DNA of 64,000 nucleotides from Sanguibacter suaedae (GCF_016342785.1 NZ_JAEINH010000001.1:401350-465349), one strand, 5' to 3'; positions 15,868 through 28,683 are shown, counted from the stretch's first letter. Numbers and translations: made by a program. Notes: generated from the sequence alone by a model not told the origin.

Positions 15868-15968
15868 ACCATCCAGAGCGGTCGAGAGTCCTGGCTCGTC
15901 GACGCCGCAGCAACCCCCCACAATGGAAGCCTCCTGAGGGTGCGGGTGCTAACGCCAGGTCCGATGGA
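15868..15968 (+). ncRNA. SAM riboswitch (S-box clan)
   Basis: The leader has the S-box layout in order: AGAGCGGTCGAGAGTCCTGG, a GCTCGTCGACGCCGCAGCAACC segment (positions 15894-15914), a variable hairpin around CCTCCTGAGG, and GGTGCTAACGCCAGG. CCTGGC (15890-15895) pairs with GCCAGG (15954-15959), and CCATC (15869-15873) can pair with GATGG (15963-15967) as the closing helix. The GCAACC...GGTGCTAA core is diagnostic of S-adenosylmethionine aptamers. It ends just before the metF ATG, so it probably reduces translation or transcription of metF-metE when SAM is plentiful. Whether it is SAM-I or the SAM-IV variant was not resolved. Confidence 0.85.
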
Positions 15969-15974
15969 GTACCC

Positions 15975-17048
15975 ATGACGGCTTCCTTACCTGTCCCACC
16001 GATCGCACAGACCACACCGCTCGGGTCGAGCCCGCAGCGGGCACAGCACGGCGCACGGCCCACCGTGTCGTTCGAGCTCATGCCCCCGCGCAACCCCGAC
16101 GCGGCCCCCAAGTTCTGGGCCACGGCCGAGCGCCTCGTCGCGGCACGCCCCGACTTCGTGTCCGTCACGTACGGCGCCGCCGGGGGTGACCGCGACACCG
16201 CACGCACCGTCGTCAGCCGGCTCCTGCGGCAGACACCCGTGCTGCCCATCGCCCACCTCACGTGCGTGGGAGCGAGCCGGCAGAACGTCGCCGACGTCAT
16301 CGACGAGTTCCTCGCCGAGGGCGTGCGGAGCTTCCTCGCGCTGCGCGGCGACCCCCCGCACGACCAGCCCGACTGGCGCCCCCACCCCGACGGCGTGCAC
16401 TCCTCGACCGAGCTCGTCCGCCTCCTGCGCGAGGTCGAGGCGCGGCGGTGCGCGGAGCACCCGTCGACCGCGCTGCGCTCGGCGGCCCGCCCGCTCACCG
16501 TGGCGGTCGCGACGTTCCCCGAGGGCAACCGCGCCGCGGGCACCAGCCGCGCCCAGGAGGTGGCCCGGCTCCGCGAGAAGCAGGACGCCGGGGCCGACTT
16601 CGCCATGACCCAGCTGTTCTACGCGCCCGAGACGTACGTGGACTTCGTGGCCGAGGCCCGCGCGGCCGGGGTGACCCTCCCCATCCTCGCCGGGCTCCTG
16701 CCCATGACCGACCCCCACCGGCTGCGACGCGTGGAGACCCTCACCGGCGTCCCCGCCCCCGCGGCCCTCGTCCGGGACCTCGAGGCCCTGCCCGACGACG
16801 CCGCGCGCCACCGCCTCGGGGTGCGGGCCACCGTCGACCTGGCGTCCGCCGTGCTCGAGGCCGGCGCACCGGGCCTCCACGTCTACACCTTCAACAAGCA
16901 CCATGCAGCGCTCGACCTGCTCGAGGGCGTACACCTCGGCGGCGGGGCCGCGGCACCGGGCCATCCCGATGACCGCACCCCTGACCTGGCCAGCGGGCCG
17001 CGGGTCGACGCGTCCACCGTCCAGCCGCGCAAGCCGGCACTCCTCTAA
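15975..17048 (+). CDS. metF: methylenetetrahydrofolate reductase
   Basis: A 357-residue flavoprotein that reduces 5,10-methylene-THF to 5-methyl-THF, the methyl donor for methionine synthesis. It shows [13 protein letters not shown] (the catalytic Glu of the SFEFFPP-type motif), [35 protein letters not shown], the [17 protein letters not shown] motif and PILAGLLPM. It has an N-terminal extension of about 25 residues and a Pro/Asp-rich C-terminal tail compared with the ~300-residue E. coli enzyme. It is controlled by the upstream SAM riboswitch and followed after 8 bp by metE in the same operon. Confidence 0.96.
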   Translation: MTASLPVPPIAQTTPLGSSPQRAQHGARPTVSFELMPPRNPDAAPKFWATAERLVAARPDFVSVTYGAAGGDRDTARTVVSRLLRQTPVLPIAHLTCVGASRQNVADVIDEFLAEGVRSFLALRGDPPHDQPDWRPHPDGVHSSTELVRLLREVEARRCAEHPSTALRSAARPLTVAVATFPEGNRAAGTSRAQEVARLREKQDAGADFAMTQLFYAPETYVDFVAEARAAGVTLPILAGLLPMTDPHRLRRVETLTGVPAPAALVRDLEALPDDAARHRLGVRATVDLASAVLEAGAPGLHVYTFNKHHAALDLLEGVHLGGGAAAPGHPDDRTPDLASGPRVDASTVQPRKPALL

Positions 17049-17056
17049 GGACCACC

Positions 17057-19426
17057 ATGACCACGGAACTGCAGCACAGCCCTGCCGCCCAGAACCCGGC
17101 TATTCCGGCATTCCCGGCGGCGACCGTCCTCGGCTACCCCCGCATCGGACGGCGACGCGAGCTCAAGCGCGCCGTCGAGGCCTACTGGGCCGGCCGCACC
17201 GACGTCCACGAGCTCGAGGCGACGGCGGCCGACCTCCGACGCACCACCGTCGCGCGCCTCGTCGACCTCGGCCTCCCCGCCGACGACGCGTCCGTCCCCT
17301 CCTCCTTCTCCTACTACGACCAGGTCCTCGACGCCGCCACCACCGTCGGCGCCGTCCCCGAGCGGTTCGCCCACCTGCTCTCCGACGCCGGCGAGCTCGA
17401 CCTCGCCGGGTACTTCACGGTCGCCCGCGGCGTCGGCGACCTGCCGCCCCTCGAGATGACCAAGTGGTTCGACACGAACTACCACTACCTGGTCCCCGAG
17501 ATCGGTCCGGGCACCGCGTTCCGTCTCGCGTCCGACCGCCCCGTCCGCGAGTTCCGCGAGGCCCTCGAGGCAGGCGTGACCACCCGACCCGTGATCGTCG
17601 GCCCGGTGACGTTCCTCCTGCTGAGCAAGGCCGCCGACGGCGCACCCTCCGGGTTCTCCCCGCTCTCACGCCTCGCCGACCTGCTCCCCGTCTACGCGGA
17701 CCTCCTGCGCGCCCTCGCCGCCGCCGGCGCGCCCTGGGTCCAGCTCGACGAGCCCGCGCTCGTCACGGACAACCTCGACGTCCCCCGCGACGAGGTCCTC
17801 GCCGCCCTGCGCACCGCCTACGCGACCCTCGCCACCGACCTCCGCTCGCCCGACCGCCCGGCCGTGCTCGTCGCCGCACCCTTCGGCGACCTCGGCGACG
17901 CCCTGCCGGTCCTCGCCGACTCCGACGTCGAGGCCGTCGCCCTGGACCTCGTGCGCGGTACCGCACCGACGGAGCCGGTCCCCGGGCTGGGGAGCACCAC
18001 CCTCGTCGGCGGCGTCGTCGACGGCCACAACGTGTGGCGCGCCGACCTCTCCGCGCGCCTCGAGGTCCTCGAACGGCTCGAGGGCCTGGGCGCCGCCGCG
18101 GTGAGCGTCGGCACCTCCACGTCCCTCCAGCACGTCCCCCACGACGTCGCCGACGAGCCCGACCTCGACCCGGGCCTCGCCGGGTGGCTGGCCTTCGCCG
18201 ACCAGAAGGTCACCGAGGTCGTCACCCTCGCGACCGGCCTCCGGGAGGGCCGCGAGGCCGTCCACGCCGAGCTGCTCGCGGCGAGCGACGCCGTCGCGTC
18301 GCGGGCCAGCGCCGTCGGGGTGGAGGTCGCCGCCGTCCGCGAGCGCACCGCCGCCCTCCGGACCACGGACTTCCACCGTGCCCCCGCCCAGGAGCGTCGT
18401 GCCGCGCAGGAGGCGCGCCTGGGGCTGCCGGCGCTGCCGACGACGACCATCGGGTCGTTCCCGCAGACGGTGGAGATCCGTCGGGCACGGGCCGCGCACG
18501 CCAAGGGGGACCTCTCGCTCGAGGCGTACGAGGACGCGATGCGCGCGGAGATCGCCCGGGTGGTCGCGCTCCAGGAGGAGATCGGGCTGGACGTCCTGGT
18601 CCACGGCGAGGCCGAGCGCAACGACATGGTGCAGTACTTCGCGGAGCTCCTCGACGGGTTCGCGGTGACGCGCAACGGGTGGGTCCAGTCGTACGGGTCG
18701 CGGTGCACGCGCCCGTCGATCCTCTGGGGCGACGTGTCCCGGCCCGCGCCCATGACGGTGCGGTGGGCGGAGCACGCGCAGTCCCTCACGGAGAAGCCGG
18801 TCAAGGGCATGCTCACGGGCCCGGTGACGATCATGGCGTGGTCGTTCGTCCGCGACGACGTGCCCCTCGGGGAGACGGCACGGCAGATCGGGCTCGCGCT
18901 GCGTGACGAGATCACGGACCTCGAGGCCGCGGGCATCGCGATCATCCAGGTCGACGAGCCGGCGCTCCGCGAGCTCCTGCCGCTGCGTCGGGCGGACCAG
19001 GCGGAGTACCTCGACTGGTCGGTGGGGTCGTTCACGCTGGCGACGGCGGGGGTGCGGCCGGACACGCAGATCCACACGCACCTGTGCTACTCGGAGTTCG
19101 GCGAGGTCATCGGGGCGATCGACGCGCTCGACGCGGACGTGACGTCCATCGAGGCGGCCAGGTCGCGCATGGAGATCCTGCCCGACCTCGCCGGCTCGGG
19201 GTTCTCGCGGGGCGTCGGGCCAGGTGTGTACGACATCCACTCCCCGCGCGTCCCGTCGCAGACGGAGGTCACGGAGCTCCTCGAGCTCGCCGTGAAGTCC
19301 GTGGACCCGCGGCTCCTGTGGGTCAACCCGGACTGCGGGCTCAAGACCCGTGGGTACGACGAGACGGTGCCGTCCCTGGAGCACCTCGTCGCGGCCGCGG
19401 CGGCCGTGCGGGAGACGCTCGGCTGA
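17057..19426 (+). CDS. metE: cobalamin-independent methionine synthase
   Basis: A 789-residue enzyme transferring a methyl group from 5-methyl-THF polyglutamate to homocysteine. Both barrels are present. The N-terminal barrel has [20 protein letters not shown] and [15 protein letters not shown]. The catalytic C-terminal barrel has [22 protein letters not shown] and [11 protein letters not shown]. The zinc ligands appear as the His and Cys of [13 protein letters not shown], a conserved Glu and the Cys of NPDCGLKTR. Length matches the family. It is co-transcribed with metF behind the SAM riboswitch. Confidence 0.97.
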   Translation: MTTELQHSPAAQNPAIPAFPAATVLGYPRIGRRRELKRAVEAYWAGRTDVHELEATAADLRRTTVARLVDLGLPADDASVPSSFSYYDQVLDAATTVGAVPERFAHLLSDAGELDLAGYFTVARGVGDLPPLEMTKWFDTNYHYLVPEIGPGTAFRLASDRPVREFREALEAGVTTRPVIVGPVTFLLLSKAADGAPSGFSPLSRLADLLPVYADLLRALAAAGAPWVQLDEPALVTDNLDVPRDEVLAALRTAYATLATDLRSPDRPAVLVAAPFGDLGDALPVLADSDVEAVALDLVRGTAPTEPVPGLGSTTLVGGVVDGHNVWRADLSARLEVLERLEGLGAAAVSVGTSTSLQHVPHDVADEPDLDPGLAGWLAFADQKVTEVVTLATGLREGREAVHAELLAASDAVASRASAVGVEVAAVRERTAALRTTDFHRAPAQERRAAQEARLGLPALPTTTIGSFPQTVEIRRARAAHAKGDLSLEAYEDAMRAEIARVVALQEEIGLDVLVHGEAERNDMVQYFAELLDGFAVTRNGWVQSYGSRCTRPSILWGDVSRPAPMTVRWAEHAQSLTEKPVKGMLTGPVTIMAWSFVRDDVPLGETARQIGLALRDEITDLEAAGIAIIQVDEPALRELLPLRRADQAEYLDWSVGSFTLATAGVRPDTQIHTHLCYSEFGEVIGAIDALDADVTSIEAARSRMEILPDLAGSGFSRGVGPGVYDIHSPRVPSQTEVTELLELAVKSVDPRLLWVNPDCGLKTRGYDETVPSLEHLVAAAAAVRETLG

Positions 19427-19428
19427 GG

Positions 19429-20061
19429 TCAGGCGCCGCGCAGGTACTCGCGCTCGCGCCGGTTCTCGACGTCACGTCGCAGCTGCTGGCCGCGCCGGTA
19501 CTCCTCGCCGCGGCGCGTCTCCTCGCGCCGGGCGTCCTGGGTGCGGTGGTCGTCGAGGTCCCGGCGCGAGACCTCGGGAACACCGCGGGACGCGGTGGCC
19601 GGGGTGCGGGACGTCCCCGCACCCCGGGCGCGCTCGACGCTGCGTGGTGCGTCGACGACGGGCGTCGAGCGCGTCGCGGGACGGGCGTGCCGGTGCTGGG
19701 CCGTGGTGGTGGGCGGCTCGGTACGGCGCGCGTCCTTCTCGGGCCGGTCGCCGGTGCGGGCGGCGCGCAGCGACGGGCCGGGGAACTCGGCGCCGACGAG
19801 GCGCGTCCACCGGCCGAGGCTCTGGGTCTCGGTGACGACGGCGTCGATGGCGGACGCCATGCGCACCACGCCCGTGCACACGAAGACGACGGCGAGGAGC
19901 AGGAGGACGGACACCCCGAGGCCGGCGAGCGCCAGGGTCCTGCGGTCGAGCACCTCGGGCAGCGGGTCGACGAGGAGCAGCACGGCCAGCGCGGCCGCGA
20001 GGACGGTGGACACCCCGATGAGGACGAGTCCTGCTCCGAGAATCCGTGATGATCGCTTCAC
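19429..20061 (-). CDS. membrane protein with two TM helices and a charged Arg-rich tail, unknown
   Basis: A 210-residue protein beginning at a GTG with a good GGAGG ribosome site. Two N-terminal transmembrane helices (~7-31 and ~43-67) precede a cytoplasmic stretch rich in Arg, Glu and Thr. The end is almost entirely charged (RREETRRGEEYRRGQQLRRD), which would form a long charged helix. No family was recognised. It is convergent with metE (2 bp between stops) and divergent from the sugar-isomerase-like gene. The charged tail suggests interaction with a polymer or another protein, but this is speculation. Confidence 0.65.
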   Translation of the reverse strand: MKRSSRILGAGLVLIGVSTVLAAALAVLLLVDPLPEVLDRRTLALAGLGVSVLLLLAVVFVCTGVVRMASAIDAVVTETQSLGRWTRLVGAEFPGPSLRAARTGDRPEKDARRTEPPTTTAQHRHARPATRSTPVVDAPRSVERARGAGTSRTPATASRGVPEVSRRDLDDHRTQDARREETRRGEEYRRGQQLRRDVENRREREYLRGA

Positions 20062-20232
20062 TGCTGACCTCCGTCGGTCGACGCCGGGTGAAATCCTGCG
20101 CTCAGCGTTGCGTAACGAACAGATAACGTCAAGGCTTGAGGGTTGACCACTTCGCGGTGGGCCACGGCCGGGCGTCGTCGGTCCCGCCCGTCTGGGGAGC
20201 GGCCTGGCCGGGCCGGACGTTACTGTGGGCGC

Positions 20233-21117
20233 ATGCCTGAACCTGCGAAGGACACGGCCTCGGCGCCTCCGATCAAGGTGACGCTCTCGAGCGCCTCCGT
20301 CTACCCGCGCAAGGTGACGTACGCCTTCGAGCTGGCCGCCGAGCTCGGCTACGACGGCCTCGAGGTCATGGTCTGGTCGGACCAGACCACCCAGGACGAC
20401 AACGCCCTGGCGCACCTCGCCGCGGACCACGGCGTGGAGATCCGCTCAGTCCACGCACCCACCCTCCTCGTGAGCCAGAACGTGTGGGGCGGCAAGCCCG
20501 GCCCCAAGCTCGCGAAGGCGGTGGACATGGCGCACTCCGTGGGCGCCAGCACCGTCGTCGTGCACCCGCCCTTCAGCTGGCAGCGCAAGTACGCGCGGAC
20601 GTTCGTCGACCAGGTGCGTGAGCTCAGCGCGGAGTCCGGGCTGACCATCGCGGTGGAGAACATGTACCCGTGGCGCAGCAAGCGCCGCGACTACGGGGCG
20701 TACCTGCCGGGGTGGGACCCCACCGAGCACGCGTACGACGCCGTCACCCTGGACCTCTCGCACGCCGCGACCGCGCGGCAGGACAGCCTCGAGATGGCCA
20801 AGGCCTTCGGGGACCGCCTGCGGCACGTGCACCTCGCGGACGGGTCGGGGTCCGGCAAGGACGAGCACCTCGTCCCGGGACGCGGCAACCAGCCGGCGGC
20901 AAAGCTCCTGTGCCACCTCCAGGAGACGGGCTGGTCGGGCGACGTCGTCGTGGAGATCGGCACCCGCAAGGCGCGGACGGCCGCCGAGCGCCGAGAGGAC
21001 GTCGAGGCGTCGCTGACCTTCGCCCGCACGTACCTCACGCCCGGCGAGCACCCCGACTACGTGCCGCCCCCGGCCCACCACCGGCCCGACGACGCCTGGG
21101 AGCAGGCCGACCTCTGA
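20233..21117 (+). CDS. sugar phosphate isomerase/epimerase-like TIM-barrel protein
   Basis: A 294-residue member of the xylose-isomerase-like/AP-endonuclease 2 superfamily. It shows the N-terminal FELAAELGYDGLEVMVW, the HGVEIRSVHAPTLL strand, ASTVVVHPPFSW, LTIAVENMYPWR with the metal-binding Glu, LDLSHAATARQD, LRHVHLADGSG and VVVEIGTRKA. The His, Glu and Asp of these motifs make up the usual divalent metal site. In this superfamily the substrate varies from sugars to DNA, so the exact reaction is unknown. It stands as a single gene with its ATG 115 bp from the charged-tail gene's stop-proximal neighbourhood; 40 bp separate it from the next gene. Confidence 0.85.
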   Translation: MPEPAKDTASAPPIKVTLSSASVYPRKVTYAFELAAELGYDGLEVMVWSDQTTQDDNALAHLAADHGVEIRSVHAPTLLVSQNVWGGKPGPKLAKAVDMAHSVGASTVVVHPPFSWQRKYARTFVDQVRELSAESGLTIAVENMYPWRSKRRDYGAYLPGWDPTEHAYDAVTLDLSHAATARQDSLEMAKAFGDRLRHVHLADGSGSGKDEHLVPGRGNQPAAKLLCHLQETGWSGDVVVEIGTRKARTAAERREDVEASLTFARTYLTPGEHPDYVPPPAHHRPDDAWEQADL

Positions 21118-21157
21118 GCGTCACCCCGCGGCACGGTGGCAAGGGATAATCGGTCCC

Positions 21158-22606
21158 ATGCCTATCGATCCTGCCGAGCTCGCCGCTGCCATCCGTGTGC
21201 TCGAGGCGGCCGACGAGCTCGAGCCGGAGCACCCCGACAAGATCGCCCTGCAGCGGGCCACCGCACGCCTGTACAAGACGGTGAAGAAGCAGCGCCGCGA
21301 CGCCGCGAAGGACGCGATCCGCAGCGCCGACCAGGCGGTGATCGCCGCGACCGCGACCGGTGCACCCACACGGATCGACGACGAGACCCAGGGCCTCGAG
21401 CTGATGCCCTCGGCGAGCGGGACCACAGCAGGGCGGCTCCTGAAGTCCCAGGCCTGCTACGTGTGCAAGCAGCAGTACAACGACGTCGACGTCTTCTACC
21501 ACCAGCTGTGCCCGGAGTGCGCCCACCTCAACCGGTCACGACGCGACGCCCGCACAGACCTCACCGGGCGCCGGGCGCTGCTCACCGGGGGCCGCGCCAA
21601 GATCGGCATGTACATCGCGCTGCGGCTCCTGCGCGACGGTGCCCACACGACCATCACCACACGCTTCCCCAACGACGCCATCCGTCGCTTCACCGCCATG
21701 GAGGACTCCGCGGAGTGGATCCACCGGCTGCGGGTCGTGGGGATCGACCTGCGCGACCCCGCCCAGGTGGTGGCCCTCGCGGACGACGTCGCCGCCCAGG
21801 GGCCGCTCGACATCCTCATCAACAACGCGGCCCAGACCGTCCGCCGCTCCCCCGGCGCGTACGCGCCGCTGGCCGCCGCCGAGGACGAGCCGCTGCCCAC
21901 CGGGTACCTCCCGGAGGTCGTGACGTTCGGGCGCAGCCACGACACGCACCCCGCGTCCCTCGAGGGATCGGTGACGAGCGAGCCCACCGCCCACGCCCAC
22001 GCGTCGGTGACCACCGCCGACCTCCTCACGCGGCTCGCGCTCACCGCGGGCTCCGCGTCCCTCGACCGGGTGGCGAACGCGACCGCGATCGACGCCGCCG
22101 GACTGGTCCCGGACCTCGTGCACACGAACTCGTGGGTGCAGAACGTCGAGGACGTGGACCCGCTCGAGCTCCTCGAGGTCCAGCTGTGCAACAGCACGGC
22201 GCCGTTCATCCTCATCAGCCGGCTCCGCGAGTCCATGCGCACGTCGCCCTTCGCGCGGCGCTACGTGGTCAACGTCTCCGCCATGGAGGGCCAGTTCAGC
22301 CGCGGGTACAAGGGTCCGGGGCACCCGCACACGAACATGGCGAAGGCCGCGGTGAACATGCTCACGCGCACGAGCTCGCGGGAGATGTTCGAGTCGGACC
22401 AGATCCTCATGACGAGCGTCGACACGGGCTGGATCACCGACGAGCGCCCGCACACCACCAAGGTGCGCCTCGCGGAGGAGGGCTTCCACGCGCCCCTCGA
22501 CCTCGTGGACGGCGCCGCGCGCGTCTACGACCCGATCGTCCGGGGCGAGCAGGGCGAGGACGTCTTCGGGTGCTTCCTCAAGGACTACCGCACGTCCGCC
22601 TGGTAG
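21158..22606 (+). CDS. SDR-family oxidoreductase with N-terminal extension and zinc ribbon
   Basis: A 482-residue protein. Residues 1-95 are helical and charged. Residues 100-121 hold a CxxC...CxxC zinc ribbon (Cys100, Cys103, Cys118, Cys121). From residue ~135 a Rossmann dehydrogenase begins (GRRALLTGGRAKIGMYIALR), with DILINNAAQTVRR and NVSAMEGQFSRGYKG. The catalytic YxxxK position reads T-N-M-A-K (in HPHTNMAKAAVNML), so the usual tyrosine is a threonine. This is about twice the usual SDR length. Co-substrate and reaction are unknown. Its end overlaps the convergent NUDIX gene by 22 bp. Confidence 0.82.
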   Translation: MPIDPAELAAAIRVLEAADELEPEHPDKIALQRATARLYKTVKKQRRDAAKDAIRSADQAVIAATATGAPTRIDDETQGLELMPSASGTTAGRLLKSQACYVCKQQYNDVDVFYHQLCPECAHLNRSRRDARTDLTGRRALLTGGRAKIGMYIALRLLRDGAHTTITTRFPNDAIRRFTAMEDSAEWIHRLRVVGIDLRDPAQVVALADDVAAQGPLDILINNAAQTVRRSPGAYAPLAAAEDEPLPTGYLPEVVTFGRSHDTHPASLEGSVTSEPTAHAHASVTTADLLTRLALTAGSASLDRVANATAIDAAGLVPDLVHTNSWVQNVEDVDPLELLEVQLCNSTAPFILISRLRESMRTSPFARRYVVNVSAMEGQFSRGYKGPGHPHTNMAKAAVNMLTRTSSREMFESDQILMTSVDTGWITDERPHTTKVRLAEEGFHAPLDLVDGAARVYDPIVRGEQGEDVFGCFLKDYRTSAW

Positions 22607-23025
22607 GCGGGCAGGAGCACGTCGCGCAGGCGCTCCACGATGGGGACGTCGCCGTCGAGCCACGGGACGTCGAAGAGCTCCGGCGGGGCGAGCCAGCGCA
22701 GGGCGTCGTGCTCGACGAGGGGGACGGGGTCTCCGTCGGTGATGCGGGCCAGCCACAGGCGCATGACGTGGCGGTCGGTGATGGCCCACCCCTCGGGGTG
22801 GGGGCCGGTGATCTCACGGCCCAGCTCGACGCTCACGCCCAGCTCCTCGCGGAGCTCGCGGTGCAGCCCGTCCTCCGGGAGTTCGCCCGGGTCGACCTTG
22901 CCGCCCGGGAACTCCCACCGGCCGACGAGGTGCTCGGGACGTGACCTACGGGCGGCGAGCAGCGTGCTCGGTGCGCCGAGGTCGTCCACGATGGCAGCTG
23001 CGACGACGAGGGTGCGGTTCTTCAT
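22585..23025 (-). CDS. NUDIX hydrolase, MutT/8-oxo-dGTP-diphosphatase-like
   Basis: A 146-residue NUDIX hydrolase. The Nudix box is intact: GGKVDPGELPEDGLHRELRE followed by ELGV matches Gx5Ex7REUxEExGU. KNRTLVVAAAIVDD at the start and RWEFPGGK plus LRWLAPPELFDVPW are features of the MutT group that cleans oxidised nucleotides from the pool. The ATG at 23025 was preferred to an upstream in-frame ATG (MGWETRS) because the family begins with this strand. A single gene, convergent with the SDR gene. Precise substrate not assignable. Confidence 0.88.
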   Translation of the reverse strand: MKNRTLVVAAAIVDDLGAPSTLLAARRSRPEHLVGRWEFPGGKVDPGELPEDGLHRELREELGVSVELGREITGPHPEGWAITDRHVMRLWLARITDGDPVPLVEHDALRWLAPPELFDVPWLDGDVPIVERLRDVLLPAYQADVR

Positions 23026-23160
23026 GGACCGAGTCTCCCAGCCCACGGTGTCGTGCGTGTGTCGGACGGGTCTCGTCCTGGCGGACGATGCCCTTCCCGC
23101 ACGCCCTGGGTGTCCGGCCGAGTGACCACGGTGCCGCTCGGCCCTTCCGGGGTGGGGCGC

Positions 23161-23406
23161 TCAGCTGTCCGCGTCGTAGAGCCCGGCCTCGCGGGCCCAC
23201 TCCACGGCCTCGGCACGGGTCGAGACGCCGATCTTGCGGTACACGCTGCGCACCTGGGACTTCACCGTGTTGCGCGTGACGAAGAGCTTCGACGCGATCT
23301 GCTCGAGCGTCACCTCCTCGGTGAGGTTCGACAACACAACTCGCTCACGTCGCGTCAGCGAGCTGTTTGAGGGCTTCGCCGATCCCGACAACTCCATCGT
23401 GGTCAT
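23161..23406 (-). CDS. stand-alone LuxR-type HTH protein (81 aa)
   Basis: An 81-residue protein that is little more than a GerE/LuxR DNA-binding domain. SSLTRRERVVLSNLTEEVTL is followed by EQIASKLFVTRNTVKSQVRS and VYRKIGVSTRAEAVEWAREA, the full four-helix HTH. The ATG at 23406 carries a strong GGAGG 6-10 nt upstream; there is no receiver or ligand domain. Small free-standing LuxR domains exist in actinobacteria and presumably act as constitutive or dimerisation-regulated factors. It is preceded by a 366-bp non-coding region and has no obvious target next to it. Confidence 0.85.
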   Translation of the reverse strand: MTTMELSGSAKPSNSSLTRRERVVLSNLTEEVTLEQIASKLFVTRNTVKSQVRSVYRKIGVSTRAEAVEWAREAGLYDADS

Positions 23407-23772
23407 GCTTCCTCCAACATCCTGCCGGTGGCCCAGTGATTCTGGATCAGGTGACCGGTCTGTCCTGCTACAAGGAGAGAGGGGATGATCGCCGGTCCAT
23501 GACGCGGTTCTCATCCCTTTTTTTCTTGTCAATCGTGTCGAGCTCGTGAGCCTGACCACCAGGAGGATGCGAAAGCGCAGGTCACCCCCCTGACGACCGT
23601 CACCACGCGAGGTGCGAGCCATGAGCTCAGCCTCGTCGCTGACCTCTCACCCGCCTACCCCTCTCTCCAGGGTAAACAGACAAAAGGTCCAGTGCCTCTC
23701 GAACAGGACACCCGGCTTATCGTCATCACCCTCACCCCCTATGAGCGACTCACCCGCTCCGTTATCAAAACG
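23407..23772. other. non-coding gap of ~366 bp between luxR-type gene and gcvH
   Basis: It holds the LuxR-type gene's promoter/leader and the 3' end of the gcvH transcript. A T-rich block (CATCCCTTTTTTTCTTGTC at ~23513-23530) and AT-rich patches near 23668-23690 and 23755-23775 stand out in this GC-rich genome. I see no convincing ORF and no clear strong hairpin. Confidence 0.4.
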
Positions 23773-24144
23773 TTAACTACCGACGGTCCGCTGGTACTCG
23801 TCCGCGGTCATGACGGGACCCGCCTCCGTGACGTCCACCTTGAGGAGCCACCCCGCACCGTAGGGGTCGCTGTTCACCAGGTCCGGGCTGGCCACGGCGT
23901 CGTCGTTGATCGCCACGACCGTGCCCGTCACGGGCGAGAAGAGCTCCGAGACCGACTTCGTGGACTCGATCTCACCGACCACCGCACCCGCGGTGATCGT
24001 GGAGCCGACCTCGGGAAGCTCGAGGTACACGATGTCGCCGAGCGCGTCCTGCGCCGTCCACGTGATGCCGACGGTGGCAGGGCTCTCGTCGGTGAGCCAC
24101 TCGTGCTCAGCCGTGTACTTCAGACCTTCGGGGAAGTGCGACAT
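23773..24144 (-). CDS. gcvH: glycine cleavage system H protein
   Basis: A 123-residue lipoyl carrier that shuttles the aminomethyl group between the P, T and L proteins. The hybrid motif with the lipoylated lysine is present as [19 protein letters not shown] (Lys63). [29 protein letters not shown] and [11 protein letters not shown] are family signatures. It follows gcvT after 92 bp on the same strand and is probably the last gene of the gcvP-gcvT-gcvH unit. A GAGAAGG-type ribosome site precedes the ATG. Confidence 0.96.
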   Translation of the reverse strand: MSHFPEGLKYTAEHEWLTDESPATVGITWTAQDALGDIVYLELPEVGSTITAGAVVGEIESTKSVSELFSPVTGTVVAINDDAVASPDLVNSDPYGAGWLLKVDVTEAGPVMTADEYQRTVGS

Positions 24145-24236
24145 CCGGGGACCTTCTCTCATGGTGTTCTCATCAAAGGGTATACACGAGGGCGAACCAG
24201 CACAGCGGGGGCGTCCCTTCCCTGGGACACCGCGGG

Positions 24237-25372
24237 TCAGCGAACGCGGGAGTAGAACGGCATCTCGACGACCTCGGCGGCCTCCGCACGGCCCCGGACG
24301 TCGACCGCGAGGCGCGTCCCGACGGCCGACAGGCCCGGCGTCACGTACGCCATCGCCACCGGGTACCCGAGCGTCGGGGACGGCACGCCGGAGGTGACCG
24401 TCCCCACCGGGGCGGGCGTCTCGGCACCGTCGAGGACCGCGTACCCGGCGCGCGCCGGGCGCCTGCCGAGCATCCGCAGGCCCACGAGCACCCGTCCCGG
24501 GTCCGTCCCCTGGAGCGCTGCCAGCGCCTCGCGGCCCACGAACGGCAGGGGCTCGCCGGCATCGTCGGTCTTGTCGAGGCGCACGACCCGGCCGAGGCCG
24601 GCCTCGTACGGCGTGGTCCCGCGGTCGAGCTCGTGGCCGTACAGCGGCATGCCTGCCTCGAGACGGAGGCTGTCGCGCGCCGACAGCCCCGCCGGGACGA
24701 GCCCCAGGGGGGTGCCCGCCTCGAGGAGCGCGCGCCACAGCCCGGGCGCGGAGTCGGCAGGGACGAACAGCTCGAAGCCGTCCTCCCCCGTGTACCCGGT
24801 GCGCGCCACGAGGGCGTCGACCCCGGCGACCTCGGCGCGCTCCACCGCGTAGTAGCGCAGCGCCCGGAGGGCCTCCACCGACCCCGCGGCGGTGAGCGAC
24901 GTGACGATCTCCTCGGCGCGCGGCCCCTGCACGGCGACGAGCGCCGTCGCGTCCGACGTCGAGGTCACGGTGGCGTCGAACCCGGTCGCCCGCTCCACGA
25001 GCTCGGCGAGCACGACGTCCGCGTTGCCCGCGTTGGCGACCACGAGGACCTCGTCGTCGGCCAACCGGTAGATCACCAGGTCGTCGACGACGCCGCCGTC
25101 CTCCTGGACGAGCATCGAGTACCGCGCGCGCCCCACGGCGACCTTGCTCGCCCACCCCACCAGCGCGTGGTCGAGGGCGGCCGTGGCCTGCGGCCCGGTG
25201 ACCATGATCTCGCCCATGTGGGACAGGTCGAAGAGGCCGGCGGCGGTGCGGACCGCCGCGTGCTCCGCGATATCGCTGCCGTAGCGCAGCGGCATCTGCC
25301 ACCCGCCGAACTCGGTGAGGTTCGCGCCCAGGGCGACGTGCTCGTCGTGCAGGGGGCTGGTCCGGTCGCTCA

Positions 25373-25373
<1 letters not shown>
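24237..25373 (-). CDS. gcvT: aminomethyltransferase (glycine cleavage T protein)
   Basis: A 378-residue THF-dependent enzyme that releases ammonia from the H-bound intermediate and forms methylene-THF. Motifs include [35 protein letters not shown] (with the catalytic Asp of the family further on), [19 protein letters not shown] and [14 protein letters not shown]. The ATG overlaps the TGA of gcvP (ATGA), so the two are translated in tandem. Length is normal. It works with gcvP and gcvH in glycine catabolism, feeding one-carbon units to folate. Confidence 0.96.
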
Positions 25374-28330
<2,957 letters not shown>

Positions 28331-28414
28331 GACCAGGTCTCCTGAGGGTCGAGGACGGCGTGGTGCCGCCCACGGGCGTGGGACCCTCCCCGCTCTGTCG
28401 TCGGACGCACGCGT

Positions 28415-28645
28415 CGACCTGAGAGTTTTGCCGGTCCACCATGCGCGACGCCCGGGAGGGCTGCGCGACGGGGTGCGCCGACTTGCACCGTCGGTGAGGC
28501 ACGCGACCCGGCCGCTGCGCGACCGGGTGGTGCCTGCTGTTCAGAGTTGCCTCGCCGTGACGGTACTGGGGCCTGAGAGTTTCCCGGGGAGGATTTGCTC
28601 CTTCGGCGCCCGGCCGTCGGGACGGCCTGGCTCTCCCGCCATGGT
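28415..28645 (-). ncRNA. tandem glycine riboswitch upstream of gcvP
   Basis: Read on the minus strand, the first aptamer starts with GGCGGGAGAGCCAGG (near 28642), contains GCGCCGAAGGAGCAAATC and ends AAACTCTCAGGCCCC (near 28568). A linker leads to a second element that ends AAAACTCTCAGGTCGAC (near 28415). Two CTCTCAGG endings about 155 nt apart, each after a GCAA-type bulge, are the hallmark of two glycine aptamers in series. The unit lies 85 bp ahead of the gcvP start and would switch on expression when glycine binds. Confidence 0.87.
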
Positions 28646-28673
28646 TCGAGCGGCAGTATGTGGTTGTCGGGTC

Positions 28674-28679
28674 ATCCTA
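28674..28679 (-). promoter_or_regulatory. -10-like element ahead of the glycine riboswitch
   Basis: On the minus strand TAGGAT lies about 35 nt upstream of the first aptamer and is a good actinobacterial -10. No convincing -35 is seen; the region above it is already the 3' end of the DUF368 gene. Confidence 0.35.
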
Positions 28680-28683
28680 GCCG

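Noticed and set aside
23407..23772. Possible CRISPR or repeat array in the AT-richer gap before gcvH
   Set aside because: No regularly spaced repeats are present; only isolated T-rich and A-rich patches.
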